From contig NZ_BMYQ01000001.1 in assembly GCF_014652355.1 (NCBI RefSeq), positions 184,180-248,179 on the forward strand: a stretch of DNA of 64,000 bases, given 5' to 3'. A program made the position numbers and the translations under genes. Of this stretch, positions 52,601 to 61,883 are shown in pieces. The notes beneath the pieces were generated by a model. The model did not search any database. It saw only the letters and a program-made list of their open reading frames with translations, and had not been told where the DNA came from. This DNA is from Gemmobacter lanyuensis. GTDB lineage: Bacteria; Pseudomonadota; Alphaproteobacteria; Rhodobacterales; Rhodobacteraceae. Positions within the stretch are counted from its first letter, which is position 1, and every line of letters begins with the position of its first letter.

Positions 52601-52687
52601 CTGAATGGCATCGCGTTGCTTGCGGGGGGCGAGGTCGGGATGGTGCTGTCCACCTCGGCGCTGTGCGGTGCCGAAGCGGCTGCCTGA
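49604..52687 (+). CDS. cheA3: Chemotaxis kinase partner CheA3 (P1 and P5 with a long middle)
   Basis: CheA3 receives phosphate from CheA4 on its P1 domain and passes it to CheY6; in R. sphaeroides it is also a CheY6-P phosphatase. P1 is at about 1-105 with H50 in VHTFKGNSRVLG. A Pro/Ala linker covers about 130-215. P5 is at about 883-1027. The middle holds a degenerate Hpt-like segment near 252-275 and, at about 675-880, a stretch resembling a decayed P3-P4: EMLEQIGEIATGQAMIHHML resembles P3, the N box is lost, and the G1 box reads DDGASPI. At 1027 residues it is near the known CheA3 size. Confidence 0.9.
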   Translation: MEDEMDEIWALYADDGQQALDAMETALDALAGCDKSAEESHISALFRAVHTFKGNSRVLGLAVVESRAHLAEDLIGLVRDQGVPLDEEIRDILLLAADVLRGMLEETAQTRADVSPDGSENLMDRLRDKIARCSGAEPAPPAAAPTPSVAVAPEPARVVEAAPVPTPAPEPAPAEGVFVPDSFDELPAEPEPDDYGLVANPAPPPEPAPAADLPSRSRLVDDPVYRKIFLGMVEETTEKLRAQIAASDDAGMAAFRNALDGLAHASGQIGLPDWAAMLSGYLADPAPGKEKLAQLMLDIDDRMQADFLAPVAVLDSDDDYLGGLRVPLAELAKLGLDFADTPDHRAKREELAQQIIAATQPLGFVRVIEAAQALTRVTNQAAYREGELALYEELAAVEAVLPEEARKEGASPRALLLNWCADHIFDTLAETSSLLERLQKESDRDPMFARFSQMMRRIHRACQHYRIDMAAQLSMSLLDLFARQQTVGGAPDAILNHIAQGFISTIELVFDRLAESDEVTEYDALQRLFAEASSVAFVSEGVISASAIERKLGLPREFHRVMSPESVRAAADALDKGMRFHILRADINDDERIAEAFLDWLGQHGNRPITNVTVFRGNETLFDFLLASPLTEGSVVEALAVLDPGGRKLLLLQTLTPANSDTVLAEEEPGSAIPQAAAVSVEMLEQIGEIATGQAMIHHMLGELAEADIVGQLDSLLRGLGIAAGPRGEVRAALTEYSDRLRDIVQLETQLLAQMAHLQEETVTLRTRPADSVLRPVATLAQTLSRHRGRDLSVTTLGGELALDVTLLETLRGVLRTLATARVEAADGPKSMCLTFRRDEESVQVTLEDDGASPISETALAPVLATVQRQHGRLRQVQVPGGRQRIHVSLPMTMVVLDGMVVGVDGVRYVLPVDAISTIVQSDPSARIRVAAGGGQQLLRLSKNEIVPIRSMLNRDAANDVYVILSSNGARVALPVDEVVGQQLVLLRPLRGVLKRLRNLNGIALLAGGEVGMVLSTSALCGAEAAA

Positions 52688-52707
52688 AGCACCGGCTTAA
52701 ACCACCG

Positions 52708-52732
52708 GCCGTCAGCCCAAGGGGCTGGCGGC
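52708..52732. terminator. Hairpin between cheA3 and the Crp/Fnr gene
   Basis: GCCGTCAGCCC and GGGCTGGCGGC pair over 11 bases with one G-T pair. It lies at the meeting point of two converging genes and has no T-run. Confidence 0.5.
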
Positions 52733-53446
52733 TTCAATGCTGCCGGGGCGCGCTTCTGGCCCGTCGATCAGCGGATCAAGCCGCGCCAGCGTTGCAAGGC
52801 GCTCCGGATCATGGATCAGCACCGTCGTCCCGGTGATGCGAACCCCGTCGGCATCCAGCGTCTTGAGCGCGCGTGAGAAATTTTCGGGCGTCATGCCCAG
52901 ATAGGACGCGATCAGCTTTTTCTCGACCTGCAGCGGAAACTGCACGGCACCGCCCTGCTGACGCGACAGATTGAGCAGATAGGCCGCGATCCGTTCGCGT
53001 GAATTGCGCAGCTTCAACCCTTTGGCGTGACGCACCATGATGCGGAAATGGGTGGCAAGCTCGGTGATGCTCGAGACTGCAAATTCCGGGTCGCGCCGGA
53101 ACACCGCCCGCAGATCCGATGCCGGCACCAGCACCAGACGCGATTTTTCCAGCGTGCGCGCCGACATGAGATAGGGCACATCCTTGATGCAGGCGGCCAG
53201 GATGAAGGTTCCAACCGGCCGGACCACCTCCATCGTGCAATCCTGCGTGCCCCAGTGGCTGTACAGTTCGACCGCGCCGTCCAGCACGATATGCAGGTAA
53301 TCGGCCGGGTCGCCCTGGCGGATCAGCTCGGCCCCGGCGGGAAAGGTCTGCGCGTAGGCGGCCTGCATCAATTGTTCGAAATTGCTCTGCAGCATGTCCC
53401 GGAACAGCGGCAGGTGGCGGATTTCCGGCAGGTCTTCTGGGCGCAT
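52712..53446 (-). CDS. Crp/Fnr-family transcription regulator
   Basis: This is a 244-residue regulator with a cyclic-nucleotide-binding-like sensor domain (about 15-130), a dimer helix (about 130-160) and a winged helix-turn-helix (about 165-215, with KKLIASYLGMTPENFSRALK). Only two cysteines are visible (in DCTMEV and AACIKD), so a four-cysteine Fnr iron-sulfur cluster is not possible. A DNR/NNR-like heme or NO sensor, or another ligand, is possible. No target operon is adjacent. A TTGTC-N4-GTCAA palindrome lies just upstream. Confidence 0.85.
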   Translation of the reverse strand: MRPEDLPEIRHLPLFRDMLQSNFEQLMQAAYAQTFPAGAELIRQGDPADYLHIVLDGAVELYSHWGTQDCTMEVVRPVGTFILAACIKDVPYLMSARTLEKSRLVLVPASDLRAVFRRDPEFAVSSITELATHFRIMVRHAKGLKLRNSRERIAAYLLNLSRQQGGAVQFPLQVEKKLIASYLGMTPENFSRALKTLDADGVRITGTTVLIHDPERLATLARLDPLIDGPEARPGSIEAASPLG

Positions 53447-53488
53447 GGGACTCGTTCACCTTTGGATGGGCGGATCTGTCTCTTCGCC

Positions 53489-53502
53489 TTGTCAAAAGTC
53501 AA
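53489..53502. promoter_or_regulatory. Fnr/NNR-type palindrome upstream of the regulator gene
   Basis: TTGTC-AAAA-GTCAA, similar to the Fnr box TTGAT-N4-ATCAA but with the outer-inner bases changed as in NNR/DNR sites. It is 43 bases before the regulator start, so autoregulation is possible. Confidence 0.5.
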
Positions 53503-53706
53503 TCGGGACTTGTGAAAATCACGGCAGTTTGCGTGAAACTACGGGCGTTTTGCGCGTTTTCGGGCAGCTGACGGCGGTCATGCACCCTTTGCGTGTTCCA
53601 CCCCCGAACCCAGGGAAGAGGGAAGTGGCCGATCTTTGTGCTGTCCCCTTTTCCTTCGCCGCGCGCATCGTTACTTTCGGTGCAACCAAACAAGGAGACT
53701 GACGGC

Positions 53707-54216
53707 ATGGCCGACATCAAAGATCCCGAAAACACCATCATCATGACGCTCAAGGACGGCGATGTGGTGATCGAGCTGCTGGCGGACGTTGCCCCCAAGC
53801 ACAGCGAGCGCATGAAGACGCTGGCGCGCGCCGGTGCCTATGACAATGTCTGTTTCCACCGCGTGATCGAGGGCTTCATGGCCCAGTCGGGCGATGTCGA
53901 AAACGGCAATATGGAAAAGAATTTCAACCTGCGCCGCGCCGGCACGGGCGGGTCCGAGCTTCCGGATCTTCCGGCCGAATTCTCCAAGCTGCCGCATGAC
54001 CGTGGCACGCTGGGCGCGGCCCGGTCGATGAACCCGAACTCGGCCAACAGCCAGTTCTTCATCAACTTCAAGGACAACCATTTCCTGAACGGCCAATACA
54101 CCGTCTATGGCCGCGTGATCTCGGGGATGGAACATGTGGACAAGATCGTCCGCGGCGAGCCGCCGGCCAATCCAGACCGCATGATCAAGGTCATGGTGGC
54201 CGCCGATGTCAAGTAA
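53707..54216 (+). CDS. Cytoplasmic peptidyl-prolyl isomerase (cyclophilin)
   Basis: This is a 169-residue cyclophilin of the PpiB type, with the active-site Arg in FHRVIEGFMAQSGDV (about 50-64), ANSQFFI (about 113-119) and TVYGRVISGM. There is no signal peptide. ATG 53707 follows AAGGAGACTGACGGC; the longer frame from 53593 lacks support. The next gene overlaps its end by 11 bases and encodes an exported copy. Confidence 0.94.
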   Translation: MADIKDPENTIIMTLKDGDVVIELLADVAPKHSERMKTLARAGAYDNVCFHRVIEGFMAQSGDVENGNMEKNFNLRRAGTGGSELPDLPAEFSKLPHDRGTLGAARSMNPNSANSQFFINFKDNHFLNGQYTVYGRVISGMEHVDKIVRGEPPANPDRMIKVMVAADVK

Positions 54217-54769
54217 GGCGCTGATCGCCGCGCTCGCGCTGATCGCGGCCCCCGCGTTTGCCCAGGAAGACGGCCCCGGCCCGAACCTGACCATCGCCGT
54301 CGATGGCAGCACCCAGGGCGAGATCGTCATCGACCTTCTGCCCGATGTGGCGCCCAAGCATGTCGAACAGATCGTCACGCTGGCCAAGCGCGGCGATTAT
54401 GACGACGTGGTCTTTCACCGCGTGATCGACGGCTTCATGGCCCAGACGGGCGATGTGCAATACGGCAAGGCCGGCGGGTCCGACATGGCCGGCATGGGCG
54501 GGTCGGATCTGCCCGACCTTCCGGCCGAATTCTCCTCGGTCAGCTTTGATCGCGGCATCGTGGGCATGGCCCGCTCGATGGACCCGAACTCGGCCAACAG
54601 CCAGTTCTTCATCATGTTCGCCCCCGCGCCGCATCTGGATGGTCAATACACCGTCGTCGGCCGGGTCATCTCGGGCATGGATGTGGTCGATGCCATCAAG
54701 AAAGGCACCGGCGGCAATGGCGAGGTCGATACCCCCGACCGCATGGCCAAGGTCACGGTCAGCGAGTGA
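54206..54769 (+). CDS. Periplasmic peptidyl-prolyl isomerase (cyclophilin)
   Basis: This 187-residue cyclophilin has a signal peptide (1-19, ending in AFA). The core is close to that of the gene before it (FHRVIDGFMAQTGDVQYG, ANSQFFIMF, TVVGRVISGM), so the pair arose by duplication. It acts on proline isomers in the periplasm. Its ATG lies inside the upstream gene. Confidence 0.94.
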   Translation: MSSKALIAALALIAAPAFAQEDGPGPNLTIAVDGSTQGEIVIDLLPDVAPKHVEQIVTLAKRGDYDDVVFHRVIDGFMAQTGDVQYGKAGGSDMAGMGGSDLPDLPAEFSSVSFDRGIVGMARSMDPNSANSQFFIMFAPAPHLDGQYTVVGRVISGMDVVDAIKKGTGGNGEVDTPDRMAKVTVSE

Positions 54770-54790
54770 TCGCAGCTATCCGGCAAATCA

Positions 54791-54824
54791 GGGCTGCGCG
54801 GGCAACTGCGCGGCCCTTTGTTTT
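54791..54824 (+). terminator. Terminator of the cyclophilin pair
   Basis: GGGCTGCGCG and CGCGGCCC form an imperfect stem followed by TTTGTTTT. Confidence 0.65.
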
Positions 54825-54831
54825 GGCCCAA

Positions 54832-54857
54832 TGAAAAGGGCGGCCGAAGCCGCCCTT
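54832..54857 (-). terminator. tyrS terminator
   Basis: On the - strand AAGGGCGGC, loop TTCG, GCCGCCCTT, then TTC. It is a strong stem with a stable tetraloop, 24 bases after the tyrS stop. Confidence 0.82.
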
Positions 54858-54880
54858 GGGTTCCGATCGGGGCAGGGCGG

Positions 54881-56131
54881 TCAGCCCAGCGTCACCAGCG
54901 CGTGCCGCTTCTTCCCGGCCGTCAGCTTCAGCGGCTCGACCAGATCGGCGGCGTGGATCTTGTGACCCGCGTCCAGCACCGGCTCGTCGTTCAGACGCGC
55001 GCCGCCTTCCTGGATCAGGCGCTTGGCCTCTTTCCCCGAAGGCGAAAGCCCCGCCCGCACGAAAAGCTGCGCCACGGTGATACCTTCGGCCACATCGGCC
55101 AGATCGAGCGCGACGGTCGGCAGATCTGCGCCCACGCCGCCCTTCTCGAACACTTCGCGCGCCGTGGCCTCGGCCGCAGCCGCCGCATCAGCCCCGTGGA
55201 GCAGGCCCGTCACCTCATTGGCGAGGATGATCTTCGCGGCATTGATCTCCGATCCGGCCAGCTTGCCCAGACGGTCGCATTCCTCCAGCGGCAGATCAGT
55301 GTAAAGCCGCAGGAAGCGCCCCACATCGGCATCGGTCGTATTGCGCCAGAACTGCCAGAATTCATAGGACGACAGCATCGCCCCGTTCAGCCAGACCGCG
55401 CCCGAGGCCGATTTGCCCATCTTCTTGCCGTCGCTCGTGGTCAGCAGCGGCGAGGTCAGGCCATAGATCTCGCGATCCAGCACCCGGCGGGTCAGGTCGA
55501 TCCCGTTGACGATATTGCCCCACTGGTCGCTGCCGCCCATCTGCAGCAGACAGCCATAGCGGCGGTTCAGCTCCAGGAAGTCATAGGCCTGCAGGATCAT
55601 GTAGTTGAATTCAAGGAAGGACAGGCTCTGTTCCCGGTCCAGCCGCGACTTGACCGATTCAAACGACAGCATCCTGTTCACGCTGAAATGCCGCCCGATG
55701 TCGCGCAGGAAATCGAGGTAGTTCAGGCTGTCCAGCCATTCGGCATTGTTGAGCATGATGGCATCGGTCGCCCCGTCGCCATAGCTCAGGTAACGGCCGA
55801 AGACCTGCTTCATGCCCTGGATGTTCTCGTCGATCTTTTCAGGCGTCAGCAGCGGGCGCTCATCGGCGCGGAAGCTCGGGTCGCCCACCTTGGTGGTGCC
55901 GCCCCCCATCAGGGTGATCGGCTTGTGCCCGGTCTTTTGCAGCCAGCGCAACATCATGATGTTGAGCAGGTGCCCCACATGCAACGAGGCGGCCGTCGCG
56001 TCATAGCCGATATAGGCTGGCACGACCCCCTTCCGCAGCGCCTCGTCGAGCGATTGATAATCGGTGCAATCAGCCAGATAGCCGCGCTCGATCATCACAC
56101 GCATGAAGTCGGATTTCGGGTGGTAGGTCAT
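54881..56131 (-). CDS. tyrS: Tyrosyl-tRNA synthetase
   Basis: This 416-residue class I aminoacyl-tRNA synthetase charges tRNA-Tyr. The HIGH-type motif reads HVGHLLN (about 52-58), the KMSKS-type motif reads KKMGKS (about 236-241), and the C-terminal S4 RNA-binding domain is at about 345-415. The start is ATG 56131; the longer frame to 56395 overlaps the divergent anmK gene. Confidence 0.96.
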   Translation of the reverse strand: MTYHPKSDFMRVMIERGYLADCTDYQSLDEALRKGVVPAYIGYDATAASLHVGHLLNIMMLRWLQKTGHKPITLMGGGTTKVGDPSFRADERPLLTPEKIDENIQGMKQVFGRYLSYGDGATDAIMLNNAEWLDSLNYLDFLRDIGRHFSVNRMLSFESVKSRLDREQSLSFLEFNYMILQAYDFLELNRRYGCLLQMGGSDQWGNIVNGIDLTRRVLDREIYGLTSPLLTTSDGKKMGKSASGAVWLNGAMLSSYEFWQFWRNTTDADVGRFLRLYTDLPLEECDRLGKLAGSEINAAKIILANEVTGLLHGADAAAAAEATAREVFEKGGVGADLPTVALDLADVAEGITVAQLFVRAGLSPSGKEAKRLIQEGGARLNDEPVLDAGHKIHAADLVEPLKLTAGKKRHALVTLG

Positions 56132-56208
56132 CGCTCTCTCGTGTTTTATGACGACGAGACAGCGTATAGCGGCCGTGGGGGCCAAGGGAAAGTGCTTTGG
56201 GGGCAGCC

Positions 56209-57309
56209 ATGTTGAAGGCCGGACCGATCTGGGCTCTGGGGGCGATGTCGGGCACCTCGCTCGACGGGGTCGATGCGGCCCTCGTGCTGACCGATGGCGA
56301 ACGCATCCTCGATTTCGGCGAAACCGGCTACCGCCCCTATGATGAGGAGGAACGCGCGCTGATCCGCGCGGCGCTCGGCCGTTGGCCCGGCGCACCCGAG
56401 GTCGAGATGGCCGCCGAAATCGTCGAAACTGCCCATGCCGAACTCCTCAGCCAGTTCGGCGCCGCGGCCCTGGTGGGGTTCCACGGCCAGACGCTGGCGC
56501 ATGATCCGCGCGGCCGCGGCACACATCAGGCCGGCAATGGCGCCGTCCTGGCCGAGGTGCTGGGCGTGCCCGTGGTCTGGGATTTCCGCTCAAGCGACGT
56601 GGCATTGGGCGGGCAGGGCGCACCGCTCGCTCCCTTCTTTCACTTCGCGCTGGCCAAACGCATCGGCGCGACGGCACCCCTCGCTTTCCTCAACCTCGGC
56701 GGGGTCGGCAATCTCACCTGGGTCGATCCGTCAAAACCCGGCCCCGAAAGCCCCGGCGCCTGCCTCGCCTTCGACACCGGCCCTGCCAATGCCCCCGTGA
56801 ATGATCTCCTCCGCAGCCGTCGCGGCCTGACGCAGGATACCGGCGGGGAACTGGCGGCCAGCGGCACGCCCGATGCAGGCATCATCGCCGATTTCCTGGC
56901 CCATCCCTATTTCCTGCGGATGCCGCCCAAATCGCTCGACCGGAATGATTTCAACGCGCTGCTCGCCGCGGTGGCGCCGCTCCCGGATGCCGATGCCGCA
57001 GCGACCCTCACCCGCGCCGCAGCCGAAGCCGTGGTCCGCGGCACCGAACATTTCCCCACCCCGGTCGAGCGCCTTCTCGTCACCGGCGGCGGGCGCCATA
57101 ATGCCACGCTCATGACCGATCTGGCGGCACGTCTGCCCTGCACCGTCGCCCCGGTCGAAAGCGTGGGCCTTGATGGCGACATGCTGGAGGCGCAGGCCTT
57201 CGCCTATCTCGCGGTGCGCGTGGCCCGCGGCCTGCCCACCTCCGGCCCCACGACAACCGGCGTCATGGCCCTCGTGGGCGGCGGCCAGATCAGCCATCCC
57301 GGCGTCTGA
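56209..57309 (+). CDS. anmK: Anhydro-N-acetylmuramic acid kinase
   Basis: AnmK phosphorylates anhydroMurNAc during peptidoglycan recycling. The 366-residue protein has the family signature [17 protein letters not shown] near the start, [11 protein letters not shown] (about 89-99), [11 protein letters not shown] and FDTGPANAP (about 185-193). It is divergent from tyrS. ATG 56209 was chosen over the TTG at 56197. Confidence 0.95.
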   Translation: MLKAGPIWALGAMSGTSLDGVDAALVLTDGERILDFGETGYRPYDEEERALIRAALGRWPGAPEVEMAAEIVETAHAELLSQFGAAALVGFHGQTLAHDPRGRGTHQAGNGAVLAEVLGVPVVWDFRSSDVALGGQGAPLAPFFHFALAKRIGATAPLAFLNLGGVGNLTWVDPSKPGPESPGACLAFDTGPANAPVNDLLRSRRGLTQDTGGELAASGTPDAGIIADFLAHPYFLRMPPKSLDRNDFNALLAAVAPLPDADAAATLTRAAAEAVVRGTEHFPTPVERLLVTGGGRHNATLMTDLAARLPCTVAPVESVGLDGDMLEAQAFAYLAVRVARGLPTSGPTTTGVMALVGGGQISHPGV

Positions 57310-57349
57310 TCGCCCGCATTTTCTGTCTGAAAATATCCTCGGGGTGAAT

Positions 57350-57386
57350 GGGCGCGCCTGCGCGCCCAGAGGGGCAGACAGCCCCT
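57350..57386. repeat. Double hairpin element between anmK and rarD
   Basis: GGGCGCGC-CT-GCGCGCCC followed at once by AGGGGC-AGACA-GCCCCT, two perfect hairpins between converging genes. The preceding GAAAATATCCTCGGGG is of a type often repeated between genes in Rhodobacteraceae; only one copy is in this window. Confidence 0.55.
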
Positions 57387-57409
57387 CCCTGCCTTCCCGG
57401 CAGCGCCCC

Positions 57410-58309
57410 TTACGCCGGGCGGCGGGCGTGGCGCACCATGCCATAGGTATAGATCGCCAGCGCCGACCAGATCAGCGCAAAGGCCACCATCTTCGCCGTG
57501 CTGAAAGGTTCGTGGAACACGAAGACCGCCACCAGAAAGATCAGCGTGGGCGAGACATATTGCAGGATCCCGATGGTCGACAGGCGCAGAAGCTTGGCCC
57601 CGTTGGCATAAAGGATCAGCGGCACCGCCGTCACCACCCCGGCCGAGGCCAAGAGCAGCGTATCCGTCAGATCCGGCCCCATGAACTTGGCCGTCCCCGT
57701 CACCCCGGCATAGACCGCATATCCCAGCGCCAGCGGCAACAACAGCAACACTTCCAGCAGGAACCCCTGGTTCGGCCCGATCGGCAGCTGCTTCTTGGCA
57801 TAGGCATAGGCGGCCCAGGTAAAGGTCATCCCCAGCGCCAGCACCGGCAGGCGCCCGGCATCGACCGTCAGCACCACCACCGCAACGCCCGCCAATCCCA
57901 CGGCAATCTTTTGCGGCAGGTTCATCGGCTCGCGCAGCACCACCGCGCCAAGAAGGATCGAAAACAGCGGGTTGATGTAATAGCCAAGCGCCGCATCCAG
58001 CGCATGGCCCGTCTGGATGGCCCAGACATAGATCCCCCAGTTCATCGAAATCAGCGCCGCCGTGACACAGCCCATGGCCAGCATCCGCGGCGTGCGGATC
58101 GCCGTCATCAGATCGCGCGTCCGCCCCAGCCAGATCAGCAAGAGCCCCGCCACCGGCACCGACCACATCACGCGATGGGCCAGAACCTCAAAGGTCGGCA
58201 CATGCGAAAGCGCCTTCATGTAAAGCGGCAAGAACCCCCAGAGCACATAGGCACCCAAGGCAAAGGCAAGGCCACGCGGAGAATCCGAAGACTGATTTTG
58301 CTGTGTCAT
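57410..58309 (-). CDS. rarD: RarD-type EamA transporter
   Basis: This 299-residue inner-membrane protein has about ten transmembrane helices in two EamA halves. It carries the RarD-type features YVLWGFLPLYMKALSHVPTF near the N-terminus and ALDAALGYYINPLFSILLGA (about 100-119). The substrate of RarD proteins is not established. It ends facing anmK. Confidence 0.9.
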   Translation of the reverse strand: MTQQNQSSDSPRGLAFALGAYVLWGFLPLYMKALSHVPTFEVLAHRVMWSVPVAGLLLIWLGRTRDLMTAIRTPRMLAMGCVTAALISMNWGIYVWAIQTGHALDAALGYYINPLFSILLGAVVLREPMNLPQKIAVGLAGVAVVVLTVDAGRLPVLALGMTFTWAAYAYAKKQLPIGPNQGFLLEVLLLLPLALGYAVYAGVTGTAKFMGPDLTDTLLLASAGVVTAVPLILYANGAKLLRLSTIGILQYVSPTLIFLVAVFVFHEPFSTAKMVAFALIWSALAIYTYGMVRHARRPA

Positions 58310-58389
58310 GATGAAGATTGCCTAAATCTTTGGCGGGGCAGAGGCCACGGCAATCTTGTCACCGCCACAATTCCCCCCCCGAACGCAAA

Positions 58390-58440
58390 CGGCGCGCCCG
58401 GTTCGGGGCGCGCCGCTGCGGCGACCGGCGCGGGCCGGTC
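58390..58440 (-). terminator. Enolase terminator region
   Basis: Two hairpins follow eno: GACCGGC/GCCGGTC and then a perfect 10-bp stem CGGCGCGCCC/GGGCGCGCCG, with only TTT beyond it. Confidence 0.6.
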
Positions 58441-58457
58441 CGTCATCTTGGGGCGTC

Positions 58458-59780
<1,323 letters not shown>

Positions 59781-59853
59781 TCAAGCTCGCGGGCCAAGGA
59801 AAGCACAGATGGCGCTACCATGGCCGGAACTTGTATCGAAAAGACGACGCGCG

Positions 59854-60783
59854 TCAGGCCGCCTCGCGCAGGGCGTCTGCTACGGCGGCACTGCGGGCGG
59901 CGCGCGCCTCGGCGCGGGCGCGCATCCTTTCGCGGGCAAATGTGTAGAGCCCTGATCCGATGATCAGCGCAGCCCCCGTCAGGGTCAGCGCATCAGGGCG
60001 TTCGCCAAAAACGATGATGCCGATGATCATCGCATAGACAAGGCGCGAATAGCGGAAGGGCGTCACCACCGCGACTTCGCCCACGCGCATGGCCTGCGTC
60101 ACTGCCCAATAGGCCGCGACCCCGAAGGACAGCGCCCCCCCGATCCAGAGGGCCGCCTTCAGGTCAGGCACCTGCGCCCCGCCCGAAACCACCAGCATCC
60201 CGGCCCCCAACAGCCCCACCGCCGCAAAGCCCCAGGCTGCGACCTGTGCCGTGACGATGCGGGCAGGGATGCGCCGCGTGGCCACATCGCGCACCGAGAG
60301 GCCGAAAACCGCCAGCACCGACCAGAGCGAGGCCAGCTGGAACCCGTCAAATCCGGGGCGGATGATCACCATCACGCCCAGAAAGCCCACCGAAATTGCC
60401 GTCCAGCGCCGCCAGCCGACCTTTTCCCCCAGAAAGAGCGCGGCGCCCAACGTCACCGCCAGCGGGCTTGCCTGAAAGATCGCCGTGGCGGTGGTCAGTT
60501 CGGTCAGCGCCAAGGCGGTGATGAAGCCGAAGGTGCCGACCATTTCGCCGATATTGCGCCACATCACCGCCGGGTGCAGCAGATCGCGCGTCCAGAACGA
60601 TCCGCCCTGGTGCCGCGCCATGAGCGCGAAGACCGGCGTGCCGAAGATCCCCAGCAGCAGCAGGATCTGCCCGGTGGGCAGATCCTGCGCGGCCCATTTG
60701 ACGAACATGTCCTCGATCGCGAAGCCGCCCATGGCCAGAAGCATCAGGACGATGCCGCGAAGGTTGTCTCTGGTATCGCTCAC
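59854..60783 (-). CDS. DMT-family (EamA) transporter
   Basis: This is a 309-residue protein with about ten hydrophobic helices in two EamA repeats, starting MSDTRDNLRGIVLMLLAMGG, and a basic Arg/Ala-rich cytoplasmic tail. Such proteins export metabolites or amino acids; the substrate cannot be read from the sequence. It lies upstream of, and in the same direction as, eno. Confidence 0.88.
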   Translation of the reverse strand: MSDTRDNLRGIVLMLLAMGGFAIEDMFVKWAAQDLPTGQILLLLGIFGTPVFALMARHQGGSFWTRDLLHPAVMWRNIGEMVGTFGFITALALTELTTATAIFQASPLAVTLGAALFLGEKVGWRRWTAISVGFLGVMVIIRPGFDGFQLASLWSVLAVFGLSVRDVATRRIPARIVTAQVAAWGFAAVGLLGAGMLVVSGGAQVPDLKAALWIGGALSFGVAAYWAVTQAMRVGEVAVVTPFRYSRLVYAMIIGIIVFGERPDALTLTGAALIIGSGLYTFARERMRARAEARAARSAAVADALREAA

Positions 60784-60971
60784 GTCGGGGTCTTTCTGGC
60801 CGCTTGCCCAAGAAATACCGCTGCGCGGCAGGCAGCCGGGCGGCGGTGCAGGGCGGCAGGCGCCGCCCGGTCTTGGCCCGCCTTAGGGGATTCGCAGCCC
60901 CTCTGCCATCTTCAAACCGACAGACTGGTCATTCCCCGACGGATGATCGCGCGGATGTGAGCGCAGGGGCG

Positions 60972-61748
60972 TCAAACCTGTAGGCGCGGCGCCCCGGCGG
61001 CGTCATGGATCTCGGTCACTTCGGCCGGGGTCAGGCCAAGTGCGCGGGCCAGCGCGGCCAGGTAATCGGCCTCGGCCCGGCTGTCGAGATCGATGGCGGC
61101 CAGCGAAATCGCATAGACCTGCGCCTCCATCCCCACCGGAACCTGCGCGGCGAGGCCTTCGATGTCGCTCTCGGCGGCGAGTTCGGCATTGACGAAATCC
61201 AGCTCTTGCCGGGTTGCGCCGTCCAGCGTCTCCATCAGGCGGCGCTTTTCGGCGGCGTCCATCTGGCCATCGGCCTTGATCGCCTGTATCATCGCCCGCA
61301 GCATCAGCGCCGCACCCAGTTCCTGCGCGGGGGTGGGGGCCTCATCCTCGGTCTTGCCGGAAAGCGCACGGTCCAGAAGCACGCCCAGACCGCCCGTGCC
61401 GCCCTTGGCCGCAGCCCCGCCCGCCAGCGCCCCGCCCAGAAGCCCGCCGCCCGAGGCCAGAAGCGCCTCAAACCCCGAAGGCGCCTTGCGTGCGCGGGTC
61501 TTGGGGATGTTCGACGGGCCCGCACCTGACCCACCCAGACTGTCGATCAGCCCGCCAAGCGCACGGCTGCTGCCGCCCTTGCCGCCCAGCATCCCGCCGA
61601 TCTGGCCCAGCAGATCCCCTGATCCGCCCAAGTGGGGCGTGGAACCACCGCTGCCCCGTTTCGGCAGCCCTTTCTTCGCCACATAGCTGGCGCCCTTGGC
61701 AATCGCCACGCCAAGCGCGACCTTGGCCAGTGTCTTCACGAAACTCAT
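60972..61748 (-). CDS. DUF533/TerB-like membrane-associated protein
   Basis: This is a 258-residue protein. An N-terminal hydrophobic segment (MSFVKTLAKVALGVAIAKGA) is followed by a long Gly/Ser/Ala-rich region (about 40-120) and a C-terminal helical TerB-like domain (about 140-250, with MIQAIKADGQMDAAEKRRLM). This layout is that of DUF533 proteins, whose function is unknown. ATG 61748 follows AAGGGTGTGCGG; the longer frame to 61778 puts this site inside the gene. Confidence 0.82.
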   Translation of the reverse strand: MSFVKTLAKVALGVAIAKGASYVAKKGLPKRGSGGSTPHLGGSGDLLGQIGGMLGGKGGSSRALGGLIDSLGGSGAGPSNIPKTRARKAPSGFEALLASGGGLLGGALAGGAAAKGGTGGLGVLLDRALSGKTEDEAPTPAQELGAALMLRAMIQAIKADGQMDAAEKRRLMETLDGATRQELDFVNAELAAESDIEGLAAQVPVGMEAQVYAISLAAIDLDSRAEADYLAALARALGLTPAEVTEIHDAAGAPRLQV

Positions 61749-61883
61749 CCGCACACCCTTTCTGAATGGCCCTTCCAAGGGGCTCTCCCTTTAGGTGGGG
61801 ATTGCGCGCGCGGCTGCAAAGGGGGAGAAAGGCGGCTCTTTCGACCGGATGGTCAAGATCGGGGTCGCAGCACGGGGCAGGCG

